64,000 bases of DNA, taken from assembly GCA_963769765.1 (NCBI GenBank), contig CAVYNA010000004.1, positions 62,001 to 126,000 of the forward strand, given 5' to 3'. The notes below the pieces were generated by a model. It was not told the origin of the DNA. It saw only the letters and a program-made list of their open reading frames with translations, and did not search any database. Made by a program: the position numbers and the translations under genes. Every line of letters begins with the position of its first letter. Positions within the stretch are counted from its first letter, which is position 1. Source of the stretch: Bog-756 sp963769765. GTDB lineage: Bacteria > Actinomycetota > Acidimicrobiia > Acidimicrobiales > RAAP-2. Shown here in pieces: positions 25,122-32,194 of this stretch.

Positions 25122-26113
25122 CGGAGTGCGGCGCGACCGTGCTGCCCGTCGCGGGCGGCCTCGTCCGGGTCGTCGGCGGCGCTGCCGTCCTGCAGGTCCG
25201 CGGCGAGGCCGAGCTGCTCCCAGACAGCGTGGCGTTCTGCTTCGGTCCCCTCCCGCTCCACGTGCTCGAGCGCGACCTTCACGAGGGTGCGCGCGAAGTG
25301 ATGGCCGGCGAGCCTGGTGACCGCAGGCAGCAGCTGCGAGTAGGCGCGGAGCAACGTCCCGATCTCGGAGCCTGCGCCGTTGGTTTCCGAGGGGACGTCG
25401 GACGCCGGCCCTGAGGCCGATCCGGACGTTGATCCGGACGCGGTCGTCCCGATATCCCCGCCGCCCGGCGGCCCGGGATGGCGACCCTCCCGGAGCGGGG
25501 CGCGGATGTAGGTCGAGAACATGGCGACGGCCTCTTGTGCGATCTCCTCCGTCGCCTGGTGGTGCCGTCGTGAGAGGTCGATCAACGCCGAGAGCGGGAT
25601 GCCCCACTCGAGAAGGAGGAGCCCGGCACGTGACGCCTCGACGTCCTCGGCGGTGTAGCGGTCGCGTCCTTCGATCCGGCGGGAGACGAGGAGCCCTTCG
25701 GCTTCGAGGGACTTGAGGAGCGCGAGCGGGACGCCGGTGACCTCAGCGAGCTCGCCGAGCGTGTAGTTCGACTGTTCCGTGCCGTCCGCGGACGTTTTGA
25801 CGGAAGGCCGGGACTCGTGCGACGGGGGACCGGCAGGAGGCTTCTCCGAGATCCCGGAGAGCTCCGCGACGAGGAGCTCGTCGGCACCGTCGAGCTCGCC
25901 GTTCAGGAGACGGGAGATGACCGCGAGGGTGAAGCCACGCTGTTGAAGGATGCGGATGCGCCCCAGCCGCTTGAGGTGGCTGGTGCCGTACCAACCGATC
26001 CGTCCCTCACGCCGCGGTGGATCGATGAGCCCCCTGCTCTGGTAGTAGCGGATCGTGTCGACCGTGACGCCGGTGCGTTGCGCCAGTTCCTCGACCCGCA
26101 GCTCTTCGTGCAC
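25118..26113 (-). CDS. MerR-family regulator with two MerR-type DNA-binding domains
   Basis: The 331-residue protein has a canonical MerR helix-turn-helix at residues 5-70 (TGVTVDTIRYYQSRGLI, then LKRLGRIRILQQRGFTL). A second MerR-like domain follows at about 115-180 (YTLGELAEVTGVPLALL and RYTAEDVEASR). A low-complexity Gly/Ser linker near 220-250 precedes a conserved helical C-terminus. Most MerR proteins have a single DNA-binding domain. Its stop overlaps the menG start, so it probably governs its own operon and perhaps menaquinone supply. GTG 26113 is supported by TAGAAT 6 nt upstream. The effector is unknown. Confidence 0.85.
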   Translation of the reverse strand: MHEELRVEELAQRTGVTVDTIRYYQSRGLIDPPRREGRIGWYGTSHLKRLGRIRILQQRGFTLAVISRLLNGELDGADELLVAELSGISEKPPAGPPSHESRPSVKTSADGTEQSNYTLGELAEVTGVPLALLKSLEAEGLLVSRRIEGRDRYTAEDVEASRAGLLLLEWGIPLSALIDLSRRHHQATEEIAQEAVAMFSTYIRAPLREGRHPGPPGGGDIGTTASGSTSGSASGPASDVPSETNGAGSEIGTLLRAYSQLLPAVTRLAGHHFARTLVKVALEHVEREGTEAERHAVWEQLGLAADLQDGSAADDPDEAARDGQHGRAALR

Positions 26114-26119
26114 GCTCTT

Positions 26120-26125
26120 ATTCTA
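26120..26125 (-). promoter_or_regulatory. -10-like element TAGAAT of the MerR-menG-menF operon
   Basis: On the minus strand TAGAAT is followed by 6 nt and GTG 26113. It is the closest match to a consensus -10 box in the window. Confidence 0.55.
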
Positions 26126-26134
26126 GGAGTGATC

Positions 26135-26159
26135 GCTCGCATGATGTGAGCAAGTGCTC
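26135..26159. promoter_or_regulatory. candidate MerR operator: overlapping dyads
   Basis: Positions 26135-26151 form a dyad GCTC-G-CA-TGA-TG-T-GAGC with one central mismatch pair. It overlaps a perfect palindrome GAGCAAGTGCTC-type element (arms GAGCA/TGCTC) at 26148-26159. Both lie 10-35 nt upstream of the TAGAAT box, where MerR proteins usually bind. Binding by this MerR is inferred. Confidence 0.4.
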
Positions 26160-26240
26160 GCGGGCCTGGTCAGGCGGTCGAAGAGGGTTGCAGCGACATC
26201 CGCTCAGGTCATGGACGCCCGGGTGGGCCAGCGGGAGGGG

Positions 26241-26696
26241 TCAGTCGAAATAGCGGTAGACCACGGTGGCTGCACAGCTCGGCTTGCTCGAGCCCTCGGT
26301 CTCGATCGAGAGATCGAGGACCACCTGGACGCCGCCGCTGACTGCTTCGACTTCGGCGATGGTGACGCCCATCCGAACCTTGCTGTCCACCGGAACCGGG
26401 GACGGGAAGCGCACCTTGTTGCATCCGTAGTTGATGCCCATCGAGGTGCCGGTCACGGAAAGGACCTCGCCGAGGAGGACCGGAGCGAGGGAGAGCGTCA
26501 GGTAGCCGTGGGCGATGGTCGTGCCGAACGGGCCGCCCTTCGCACGCTCGGGATCGACGTGGATCCACTGGTGGTCACCGGTCGCGTCGGCGAAGAGGTT
26601 GATCTGGCTTTGGTCGACCGTGTGCCACTTGCTGTAGCCGAGATGCTTCCCGACCAGATCGTGGAATCCCTTGGTGCCCTGCACGGTGGTTGCCAT
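26241..26696 (-). CDS. MaoC-like (R)-specific enoyl-CoA hydratase family protein
   Basis: The 151-residue hot-dog-fold protein has the MaoC hydratase signature ADATGDHQWIHVDPE, with Asp41 and His46 as the expected catalytic pair, followed by GTTIAHGYLTLSL. It would hydrate a trans-2-enoyl-CoA in fatty-acid breakdown or lipid synthesis. ATG 26696 is favoured by TAAGGT 7 nt upstream. It stands alone, so the specific pathway is unclear. Confidence 0.88.
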   Translation of the reverse strand: MATTVQGTKGFHDLVGKHLGYSKWHTVDQSQINLFADATGDHQWIHVDPERAKGGPFGTTIAHGYLTLSLAPVLLGEVLSVTGTSMGINYGCNKVRFPSPVPVDSKVRMGVTIAEVEAVSGGVQVVLDLSIETEGSSKPSCAATVVYRYFD

Positions 26697-26703
26697 GGGT
26701 CCG

Positions 26704-26709
26704 ACCTTA
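26704..26709 (-). promoter_or_regulatory. -10-like element TAAGGT of the MaoC-like gene
   Basis: On the minus strand TAAGGT is followed by 7 nt and ATG 26696, predicting a leaderless message. Confidence 0.45.
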
Positions 26710-26842
26710 GGGGACGCACGGTCGCCGCGACCACCGGACGTTCGGGACTTGTGTTCGTGCCGCCTCGCCGTTGCACCGTCACCCGATGGAGTGAGGTGCA
26801 CCTTCGTCGGAAGGTCAGTGCGACCTGACCGGCGGCCGTCGA

Positions 26843-26848
26843 TACGCT
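26843..26848 (+). promoter_or_regulatory. -10-like element TACGCT of the VIT-family gene
   Basis: TACGCT is followed by 6 nt and GTG 26855, with no ribosome binding site between. Confidence 0.5.
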
Positions 26849-26854
26849 GATGTC

Positions 26855-27544
26855 GTGCCGTCCGAGCCCCATCATCGGAATCTCCATGGTGGCGGTGCAC
26901 GGGCCGCTGTCTTCGGGATCAGCGACGGCCTGGTGTCGAACGTCGCACTGGTCCTCGGTATGGCCGGAGCCCACGCGTCAGGTGCCTCGGTCCGGCTCGC
27001 CGGTGTGGCCGGATTGATCGCAGGATCGTTCTCGATGGCTGCGGGTGAGTACATCTCGATGCGCGCCCAGTCGGAGCTGATGGAGCGGGAGCTCGCCGTC
27101 GAGCGCGAAGCCATCTCGGACGACCCGGAGCTCGAGCGTCAAGAGCTCGTGGGGATCTACGTGAACAGGGGGCTCGACGCGGACCTCGCCGAGGAGCTCT
27201 CCGCCCGGATGATGCGGACGCCGGAGGTGGCCCTCGAGACGCATGCGAGGGAGGAGCTCGGGATCAACCCCCGCGAGACCGGCAATCCGATTCAGGCGGC
27301 TGTCTCCTCGTTCGTGATGTTCGCGATCGGGGCGTTCATCCCGCTGCTGCCGTGGCTCATCACCTCCGGGACGAAGGCGACGATCTGGTCCGTCGTGCTC
27401 GGCGCCGTCGGCACGATCGCGGTCGGCGCGGCACTGTCGGTGTTCACCGCCCGTTGGTGGCTGTGGTCGGCGGCGCGCCAGCTGCTCATCTCCGGTGTCG
27501 CCGCGGGCGTCACGTACTCCGTCGGCCATCTGCTCGGCGCCTGA
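26855..27544 (+). CDS. VIT1/CCC1-family iron/manganese transporter
   Basis: The 229-residue membrane protein has five predicted transmembrane helices and the VIT1 hallmarks. These are FGISDGLVSNVALVLGM in the first helix, GSFSMAAGEYIS in the second, a charged cytoplasmic metal-binding segment at about 70-135 rich in Glu and Met, and three C-terminal helices. Homologues move Fe2+ or Mn2+ out of the cytoplasm. The metal specificity cannot be set from sequence. GTG 26855 is the start. Confidence 0.9.
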   Translation: MPSEPHHRNLHGGGARAAVFGISDGLVSNVALVLGMAGAHASGASVRLAGVAGLIAGSFSMAAGEYISMRAQSELMERELAVEREAISDDPELERQELVGIYVNRGLDADLAEELSARMMRTPEVALETHAREELGINPRETGNPIQAAVSSFVMFAIGAFIPLLPWLITSGTKATIWSVVLGAVGTIAVGAALSVFTARWWLWSAARQLLISGVAAGVTYSVGHLLGA

Positions 27545-27573
27545 GCCGGAGCGAACGGCCAGAAGCCAAGTTC

Positions 27574-28077
27574 GTGACGGAGCCGACCACCACGTCGAAC
27601 GCGCTGTTCAGTGCTCCTGGGGCCACGGCCACGAGTTGGGACGACGCACGCCGGACACTCGAAACCGCGGAGCTCTTCTGGATAGCCACCGTTCGTGCCA
27701 ACGGGCGACCGCACATGACGCCCCTCGTAGCCGTCTGGCTCGATGACCTGCTCCACTTCTGCACCGGAGAGAGTGAGCAGAAGGCGACCAATCTGCGTGA
27801 CAACCAGAATGTCATCCTCATGACAGGTTGCAACCAGTGGGACGGTGGCATGGACGTTGTCGTCGAAGGCCGGGCAGCCCGAGTCGCCGATCAGCGCACG
27901 CTCGAGAGGCTCGCAGAAGCCTGGACCCACAAGTGGGACGGCCGCTGGAACTACGAGCCAGGTCCGGAAGGCTTCAGGAGCGACGAGAACGAATGCGTCC
28001 TGGTGTACTCGGTACGACCGGACAAGGTCTTCGCTTTCGCCAAGGGCGACTTCAGTCAGACACGGCATGCGTTCTGA
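27574..28077 (+). CDS. pyridoxamine 5'-phosphate oxidase-family (split-barrel flavin/F420) protein
   Basis: From GTG 27574 the protein is 167 residues. It has the split beta-barrel pattern of the PPOX family: LFWIATVRANGRPHMTPLVAVWLDD, then CTGESEQKATNLRDN and a buried beta strand DVVVEGRAARV. Actinobacterial members bind FMN, F420 or heme-like cofactors and are often of unknown substrate. The motif TVRANGRPHMTP is the usual cofactor-contact strand. It follows the VIT gene by 29 nt on the same strand. Confidence 0.8.
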   Translation: MTEPTTTSNALFSAPGATATSWDDARRTLETAELFWIATVRANGRPHMTPLVAVWLDDLLHFCTGESEQKATNLRDNQNVILMTGCNQWDGGMDVVVEGRAARVADQRTLERLAEAWTHKWDGRWNYEPGPEGFRSDENECVLVYSVRPDKVFAFAKGDFSQTRHAF

Positions 28078-28260
28078 GATCGCGATGCACAGGCTGGCAG
28101 GACGGATGGAATGCCAGGACCGACCAACTTCCGAGGAGCAAGTCGACCGCTTCGTCGATCCACGGCCGGGGTGACCGGGGATGACCGCTCTCGCGTTCCC
28201 GGACCGGGGACGCCTTGAAACCGCCGGGTCAGAGTCACACCCAATTGCGAAGATGATCCC
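28078..28260. other. intergenic stretch of 183 bases
   Basis: No convincing gene is visible between the PPOX gene and the HNH gene. The composition is slightly less GC-rich than the neighbourhood. No strong hairpin or clear TANNNT box near GTG 28261 was found. Confidence 0.5.
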
Positions 28261-29658
28261 GTGGCTGTCATCGAAGAAGAGACGTCGCTCATACCGACGA
28301 CATGGGACGTCGGCTGGGACGTCGGCGACGAATCAGGTCTGGCGTACCGACTCGCATCGATCGAGACCGAATTGGGCGCGCTGGTCGCCGACCTCGACCC
28401 CGCTCGCCTGGACGGCGCCGGGGCAGCCGAGGTCTATGGGCGGTTCGCCGCGCTCGGCCGGCTGACCCTCGCGGGCAAGACCCTGCTTGCTCCGAGGATC
28501 GAGGAGAGCGGGATCTGGAAGGGGCATGGCGAGCCCAGCGCCTCGAGGTTCCTCGCTTCGATCGAAGGCATCACCCCGGGTCAGGCGAGGCGGACGCTCG
28601 AAGTCGGGGAACGTCTCCTCGAGTTGCCGCGCTGTGCAGACGCGATGAGGGCGGGGGAGCTCTCCGAGCCCAAGCTCGCCGCCATCACGGCGTCGGCCGT
28701 GATCGCACCGGAATCCGAAGCGACGTTGCTCGACGGTGCCGGCGATGCCCCGATCGGCGTCGTGACCGAGCGGTGTCGACGGGTGGCGGCGACAGCGAGT
28801 GGCGCCGACCCCGTCGCCGCGACCCGCCGGATCCACGCCGACAGGTCGTTCGCTTCGTGGATCGACGCGGAGGGGGCGTTCTGCTTTCGCGGGCGGGACA
28901 CCGCAGATCGTGGAGCGGCGCTGTTGGCCCGCTTGGACCACACCGCCTCCCACCTTGCAAAGCAATGGGAGGACGGACCGGCCGAGGAGATCGACGGAGA
29001 TGACACCGCGGCAACTGCCCGAAAAGCGCATCCGGCGCGGAGGACCCTCCTCGAGGACGCGCTGATCGATCTCGTCACCGGTTCGCCCCGCGCCTCGTCG
29101 ACGGGACCGGCGAACGACGTCGGAGACGATCGGCTCGTCGCCCGGGTGGTCGAGCGTCACCCGACCACCACGGTGATGGTCCGGGTCGACCTCACCGCCT
29201 TCCTGCGTGGGCACACCGAGAGCGGTGAGTGCTGTGAGATCGACGGGGCGGGGCCGATCCCGGTCGCGATGGCACGGGCCATGGCGAGTGACTCCTTCCT
29301 CGCCTTCGTCTTCCACCGGGCGGGCGACATCCGATCCGTCTCACATTTCGGGCGAACGGTCAATGCCACCTTGCGCACCGCCTTGGCTCATCGCGATCGG
29401 GGTTGCGTTGTTCCGGGCTGCACCGTGATGGGTGGTCTCGAGATCGACCACGTGGTGCCTTTTGCCGAAGGTGGTCCGACCGAGCTCGACAACCTGGCGT
29501 TGCTCTGTCACCACCATCACTTTCTGAAGACCTACGAAGGCTGGTCCCTGACCAAAGAGGATCGGGACACCGGAGGGCCTATCTGGCGCTTCGAGCCCCT
29601 GCCGGCCTTCGGCCGAGAGCCGGACCTCGGGCTCGACGGGCCGGGGTCGGGGCCGTGA
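28261..29658 (+). CDS. DUF222 / 13E12-repeat HNH endonuclease-domain protein
   Basis: This 465-residue protein has the actinobacterial 13E12/DUF222 region (about residues 60-300), with FLASIEGITPGQARRTLEVGE and a helical body. A C-terminal HNH domain follows at about 375-435: GCVVPGC, EIDHVVPFAEGGPTELDNL, LCHHHHFLK. The cysteine pair and histidines needed for metal binding are present. Such proteins are widespread, multi-copy and of uncertain function in actinobacteria; they are not proven mobile elements. GTG 28261 is used as start. Confidence 0.88.
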   Translation: MAVIEEETSLIPTTWDVGWDVGDESGLAYRLASIETELGALVADLDPARLDGAGAAEVYGRFAALGRLTLAGKTLLAPRIEESGIWKGHGEPSASRFLASIEGITPGQARRTLEVGERLLELPRCADAMRAGELSEPKLAAITASAVIAPESEATLLDGAGDAPIGVVTERCRRVAATASGADPVAATRRIHADRSFASWIDAEGAFCFRGRDTADRGAALLARLDHTASHLAKQWEDGPAEEIDGDDTAATARKAHPARRTLLEDALIDLVTGSPRASSTGPANDVGDDRLVARVVERHPTTTVMVRVDLTAFLRGHTESGECCEIDGAGPIPVAMARAMASDSFLAFVFHRAGDIRSVSHFGRTVNATLRTALAHRDRGCVVPGCTVMGGLEIDHVVPFAEGGPTELDNLALLCHHHHFLKTYEGWSLTKEDRDTGGPIWRFEPLPAFGREPDLGLDGPGSGP

Positions 29659-29687
29659 AAGTTCTGGCACGACGACGTCAGAAGTAG

Positions 29688-30653
29688 TCAGCCGTCGACG
29701 ACGCGGAAGTAGGAGCGGTCGACGTGATCGTCGGCCAGTCCCATCGACCGGTACAGATTGACCGCGGCGACGTTGTCTCCGTCGACGTAGAGCATCCCGA
29801 CCTGCAGTCCACGGGCGGCGAGCGATTCGAAGCCGGTGGCGGTCATCGTCCGTCCCCACCCGCGACCGTGGAAGTCCGGATCGACTCCGATCACGAATAT
29901 CTCGCCCATCGGGGGAGAGGTGTCCGCGTGGATCTTCGTCCAGCAGAATCCGGCGAGCCGACCATCGTGTTCGAACAGGAGAAAGCCGTCCGGATCGAAC
30001 CAGGGCTCTCGCTCGTGTTCGAGAAGGGTCACGCGGTCCCACCGACCCTGTTCCGGGTGGGACGCGAACGCTCGGTTGTTGACGACGAGCCATCCATCTT
30101 CGTCGACGCCGGGACGAAACGGCCTCACCTCGAGGTCCGCGTCGATGCCACGTCCACCAGACGGTGCCAACGGAAGTCGGCACCGCATCTGGATCAAATT
30201 GCGCTCGAGTTGGAAGCCGAACCGCTCTGCTCGACGATCGTCCACCGTCGAGGCCTTCGGCGACCAGAGCCTGAGCGGGCCCCCGCCGCGTCGGTCCACT
30301 TCGGCGATCGCCTCGCGGAGCAGCGCATCGCCGAGCTCGAGACCGACCGCAGGGGAGACCATCAACTCGACGGCCCAGGCTTCGGAAGGTTCGCCCACGC
30401 CGCACAAGATCGCAGCCCCCAGCAGTTCGGGCACCCCACGATGACGGCCGGTGACGACAACCGTCGATCCGCCGGCCCCAGCACCGCCCGACAGCTGGGC
30501 CCGGCGCAGCTCGATCCACTTGTGGTCGCTGAGGGCTGCATGGTCGATGGTCCGGCTGACCGTCCTCGAGAGCGCGTCGAGCTCGCCGAGCAGGTCGCCG
30601 GTCGGAGGTGAGGCGACCGAGACCTCCACGCGCTGCAGGTCGTCTCCTCCCAT
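29688..30653 (-). CDS. mshD: mycothiol synthase
   Basis: This 321-residue protein catalyses the last step of mycothiol synthesis, acetylation of Cys-GlcN-Ins by acetyl-CoA. It consists of two GNAT domains. The N-terminal one is degenerate. The C-terminal one carries FVIGVDPDFHGRGWGRTM, with the acetyl-CoA-binding GRGWG turn, and ends LYVDGDNVAAVNLYRSMGL. Length matches known MshD proteins (about 315 residues). ATG 30653 is chosen because the upstream frame belongs to the opposite-strand nth region and because TAGCTT lies 8 nt upstream. It is divergent from nth. Confidence 0.9.
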   Translation of the reverse strand: MGGDDLQRVEVSVASPPTGDLLGELDALSRTVSRTIDHAALSDHKWIELRRAQLSGGAGAGGSTVVVTGRHRGVPELLGAAILCGVGEPSEAWAVELMVSPAVGLELGDALLREAIAEVDRRGGGPLRLWSPKASTVDDRRAERFGFQLERNLIQMRCRLPLAPSGGRGIDADLEVRPFRPGVDEDGWLVVNNRAFASHPEQGRWDRVTLLEHEREPWFDPDGFLLFEHDGRLAGFCWTKIHADTSPPMGEIFVIGVDPDFHGRGWGRTMTATGFESLAARGLQVGMLYVDGDNVAAVNLYRSMGLADDHVDRSYFRVVDG

Positions 30654-30661
30654 GTCGCACG

Positions 30662-30677
30662 AAGCTACCGGTAGTCT
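30662..30677. promoter_or_regulatory. back-to-back divergent -10 elements of mshD (-) and nth (+)
   Basis: On the minus strand TAGCTT (30662-30667) precedes the mshD ATG by 8 nt. On the plus strand TAGTCT (30672-30677) precedes the nth ATG by 6 nt. Only four bases separate the two boxes. The palindrome CTACCGGTAG spans 30665-30674. The two promoters must overlap physically, so simultaneous firing looks impossible. Confidence 0.5.
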
Positions 30678-30683
30678 GCGCCG

Positions 30684-31409
30684 ATGGGCCGACCTCGGAC
30701 TCCGGCCGGTCGCGCACGGGAGACGCTGGCACGTCTCAGCGCGGAGTACCCCGGTTCCGCAGAGGAGCTCTGCGCACTGCGACACCGGAACGCGTTCGAG
30801 CTCCTGGCGGCCACCATCCTTTCCGCCCAGTGCACCGACGAACGGGTCAACCTCACGACGCCGGCCCTCTTCGCGCGCTATCCCGATGCGCCCGCGCTGG
30901 CGGCCGCCGACAGCACGGAGCTCGAAGAGCTGATCCGGTCGACGGGCTTCTTCCGGGCCAAGGCCCGCAACCTCATCGGCATGGCCCAGGGGCTCGTCGA
31001 CCGCTTCGACGCGGAGGTGCCGCGAGAGCTTGCGGACCTGGTGACCCTCCCGGGTGTCGGGAGGAAGACGGCGAACGTGATCCGGAGCGTCGCCTTCGGG
31101 CTCCCAGGCCTTCCGGTCGACACCCATGTACAGCGTCTCTCCCGCCGGCTCGGGCTGACGGACGCCACCGACCCCGTCCGGATCGAGCACGAGCTCAACG
31201 CGATGATCCCGGCTGCAGAGCGGGGGGCGTTCTCCATCCAACTGATCCTCCACGGCCGGGCCACGTGCAAGGCCCGGTCGCCGAGGTGCTCCGAGTGCGT
31301 GCTCGCCGATTTCTGTCCTTCGGCGCCGACGGGGTCCCCTCCGGCGGCACAGGCCGCTGACCGACCGCGCGCTCGGAGGTCCACCCGCTCCGTACCGACC
31401 CCAGCCTGA
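30684..31409 (+). CDS. nth: endonuclease III (DNA glycosylase/AP lyase)
   Basis: The 241-residue enzyme removes oxidised pyrimidines from DNA. It has the helix-hairpin-helix LPGVGRKTANVI with catalytic Lys128, the catalytic Asp146 in VDTHVQRLS, and the four-cysteine 4Fe-4S motif (C-X6-C-X2-C-X5-C) in the segment CKARSPRC then CVLADFC. All key residues are intact. The C-terminal 25 residues are Pro/Arg/Ala-rich and unconserved. ATG 30684 follows TAGTCT by 6 nt. Confidence 0.95.
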   Translation: MGRPRTPAGRARETLARLSAEYPGSAEELCALRHRNAFELLAATILSAQCTDERVNLTTPALFARYPDAPALAAADSTELEELIRSTGFFRAKARNLIGMAQGLVDRFDAEVPRELADLVTLPGVGRKTANVIRSVAFGLPGLPVDTHVQRLSRRLGLTDATDPVRIEHELNAMIPAAERGAFSIQLILHGRATCKARSPRCSECVLADFCPSAPTGSPPAAQAADRPRARRSTRSVPTPA

Positions 31410-31557
31410 ATCCCGGCGTCCGAACCCGGATCAACGAAGAATTTCACACCTGAGGTAGGTTGCAGCTTCGAAAAACCTGGGCTCAACAGGCGTTTCGAGA
31501 GGGGATACGTCGCACTGTCACCCATTGAGCCAAAAAAACGCACCCATTGACTGGAAA

Positions 31558-31682
31558 TTGCTCAGAAAACATGATGTTCTAGCTATCTCGGAACCGGTTC
31601 CCGCCAACTGGTTCCGCAGAGCGGTGCTCGGGATCCGCCGCCCGACCCGCTCGCGCGAAGGCACCCTTCGGGGTGCCTTCGC
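31558..31682 (+). ncRNA. candidate small structured RNA with its own promoter
   Basis: TTGCTC (31558-31563), a 16-base spacer and TAGCTA (31580-31585) form a plausible promoter. They are followed at once by an 11-pair hairpin with one G-U pair and a CCCGCC loop (31589-31616). A perfect 12-pair stem closed by a TTCG tetraloop follows at 31655-31682. The second hairpin could be a terminator, but there is no U run after it. The arrangement could also be the nth terminator. Confidence 0.3.
31655..31682 (+). terminator. 12-bp hairpin with TTCG loop
   Basis: Stem GCGAAGGCACCC pairs exactly with GGGTGCCTTCGC around a TTCG loop. It lies between nth (+) and a small minus-strand gene, so it could end either transcript. 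It lacks a T tract. Confidence 0.5.
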
Positions 31683-31864
31683 CGCGTCCGGAAGGAGGTT
31701 GCCGATCGGGCCCCGGACCCCGGGCCCCGGCGCCGGGCCCCGGGCTTCGCCCCGCGGTGATCCGGCCGGCGGTCGACCCTGGGATGATCTGGACCGGGTG
31801 TCTCAGTCTGGCCCGGCAGCGCGGCCACCGACGACCGGACAACGCGCCCACCCGACGCCGGGGC

Positions 31865-32062
31865 TCATCTCCGCTGGAGCGCCCCCGAGAGGCGCATGAG
31901 CCTCCGGTTCGCCGTGTTGAGCGACCGTTCGATCGCGAAGAGCTCCTGGGCGATGTCGTCCTCTTTGTCGGCGTGGGCCGCATCGGCGTGTGACGTCACG
32001 CGCTTTGTCAGATCGTCCAGCGCCGTGGCGATCGACGAGAGCTCTGCATGGCTGGCGGGCAT
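31865..32062 (-). CDS. small helical hypothetical protein
   Basis: From ATG 32062 the protein is 65 residues: two predicted amphipathic helices rich in Ala, Asp, Glu and Lys, probably a short coiled coil, with no transmembrane segment or cysteine. I do not recognise a named family. Codon usage is normal for the window, and the residues look protein-like, unlike surrounding shadow frames. It is divergent from hisD, with 132 bases between them. Confidence 0.6.
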   Translation of the reverse strand: MPASHAELSSIATALDDLTKRVTSHADAAHADKEDDIAQELFAIERSLNTANRRLMRLSGALQRR

Positions 32063-32179
32063 CGTCCGATCTTCGCATGAGTCCGCGCTCCGCCGGACAC
32101 GTCGGTCCGCTCGGGCCGACGCCTCAGGACCCGGTGCCGCGCACCGTGCGGACCAGGAGGTTCGATCGATCAGGTCCGA

Positions 32180-32185
32180 TAGCAT
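32180..32185 (+). promoter_or_regulatory. -10-like element TAGCAT of the his operon
   Basis: TAGCAT ends 9 nt before the hisD ATG at 32195. It would start a message with almost no leader, so no attenuator or leader peptide seems to precede the operon. Confidence 0.45.
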
Positions 32186-32194
32186 CGATGGGCT

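Larger units (their letters stand above)
31410..31864. other. 455-base intergenic region with AT-richer segment and strong hairpins
   Basis: No convincing protein gene lies here. Bases 31430-31590 are clearly less GC-rich than the rest of the window and contain an A7 run. The decamer CACCCATTGA is repeated at 31519-31528 and 31541-31550, a spacing of 22 bases. Two strong hairpins follow at 31589-31616 and 31655-31682, then a very GC-rich imperfectly palindromic stretch at about 31705-31752. A short frame starting at TTG 31525 exists, but it runs through the hairpins into simple GC-rich sequence and looks spurious. Confidence 0.6.

Noticed and set aside
26154..26828. Plus-strand frame of 224 codons opposite the MaoC-like gene
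   Set aside because: The minus strand carries the MaoC catalytic motif; the plus frame has no domain.
28261..29658. HNH protein as part of a mobile element or homing intron
   Set aside because: No terminal repeats, transposase, integrase or interrupted gene lies beside it; DUF222-HNH proteins are usually stand-alone in actinobacteria.
31705..31752. Perfect palindrome in the GGGCCCCGG-rich stretch
   Set aside because: Checking the bases against their reverse complement shows the arms do not match exactly; it is an imperfect GC run.
31525..31899. Possible 124-residue protein starting at TTG 31525
   Set aside because: It crosses two strong hairpins, becomes Pro/Arg/Gly filler after 40 residues and has no ribosome binding site.
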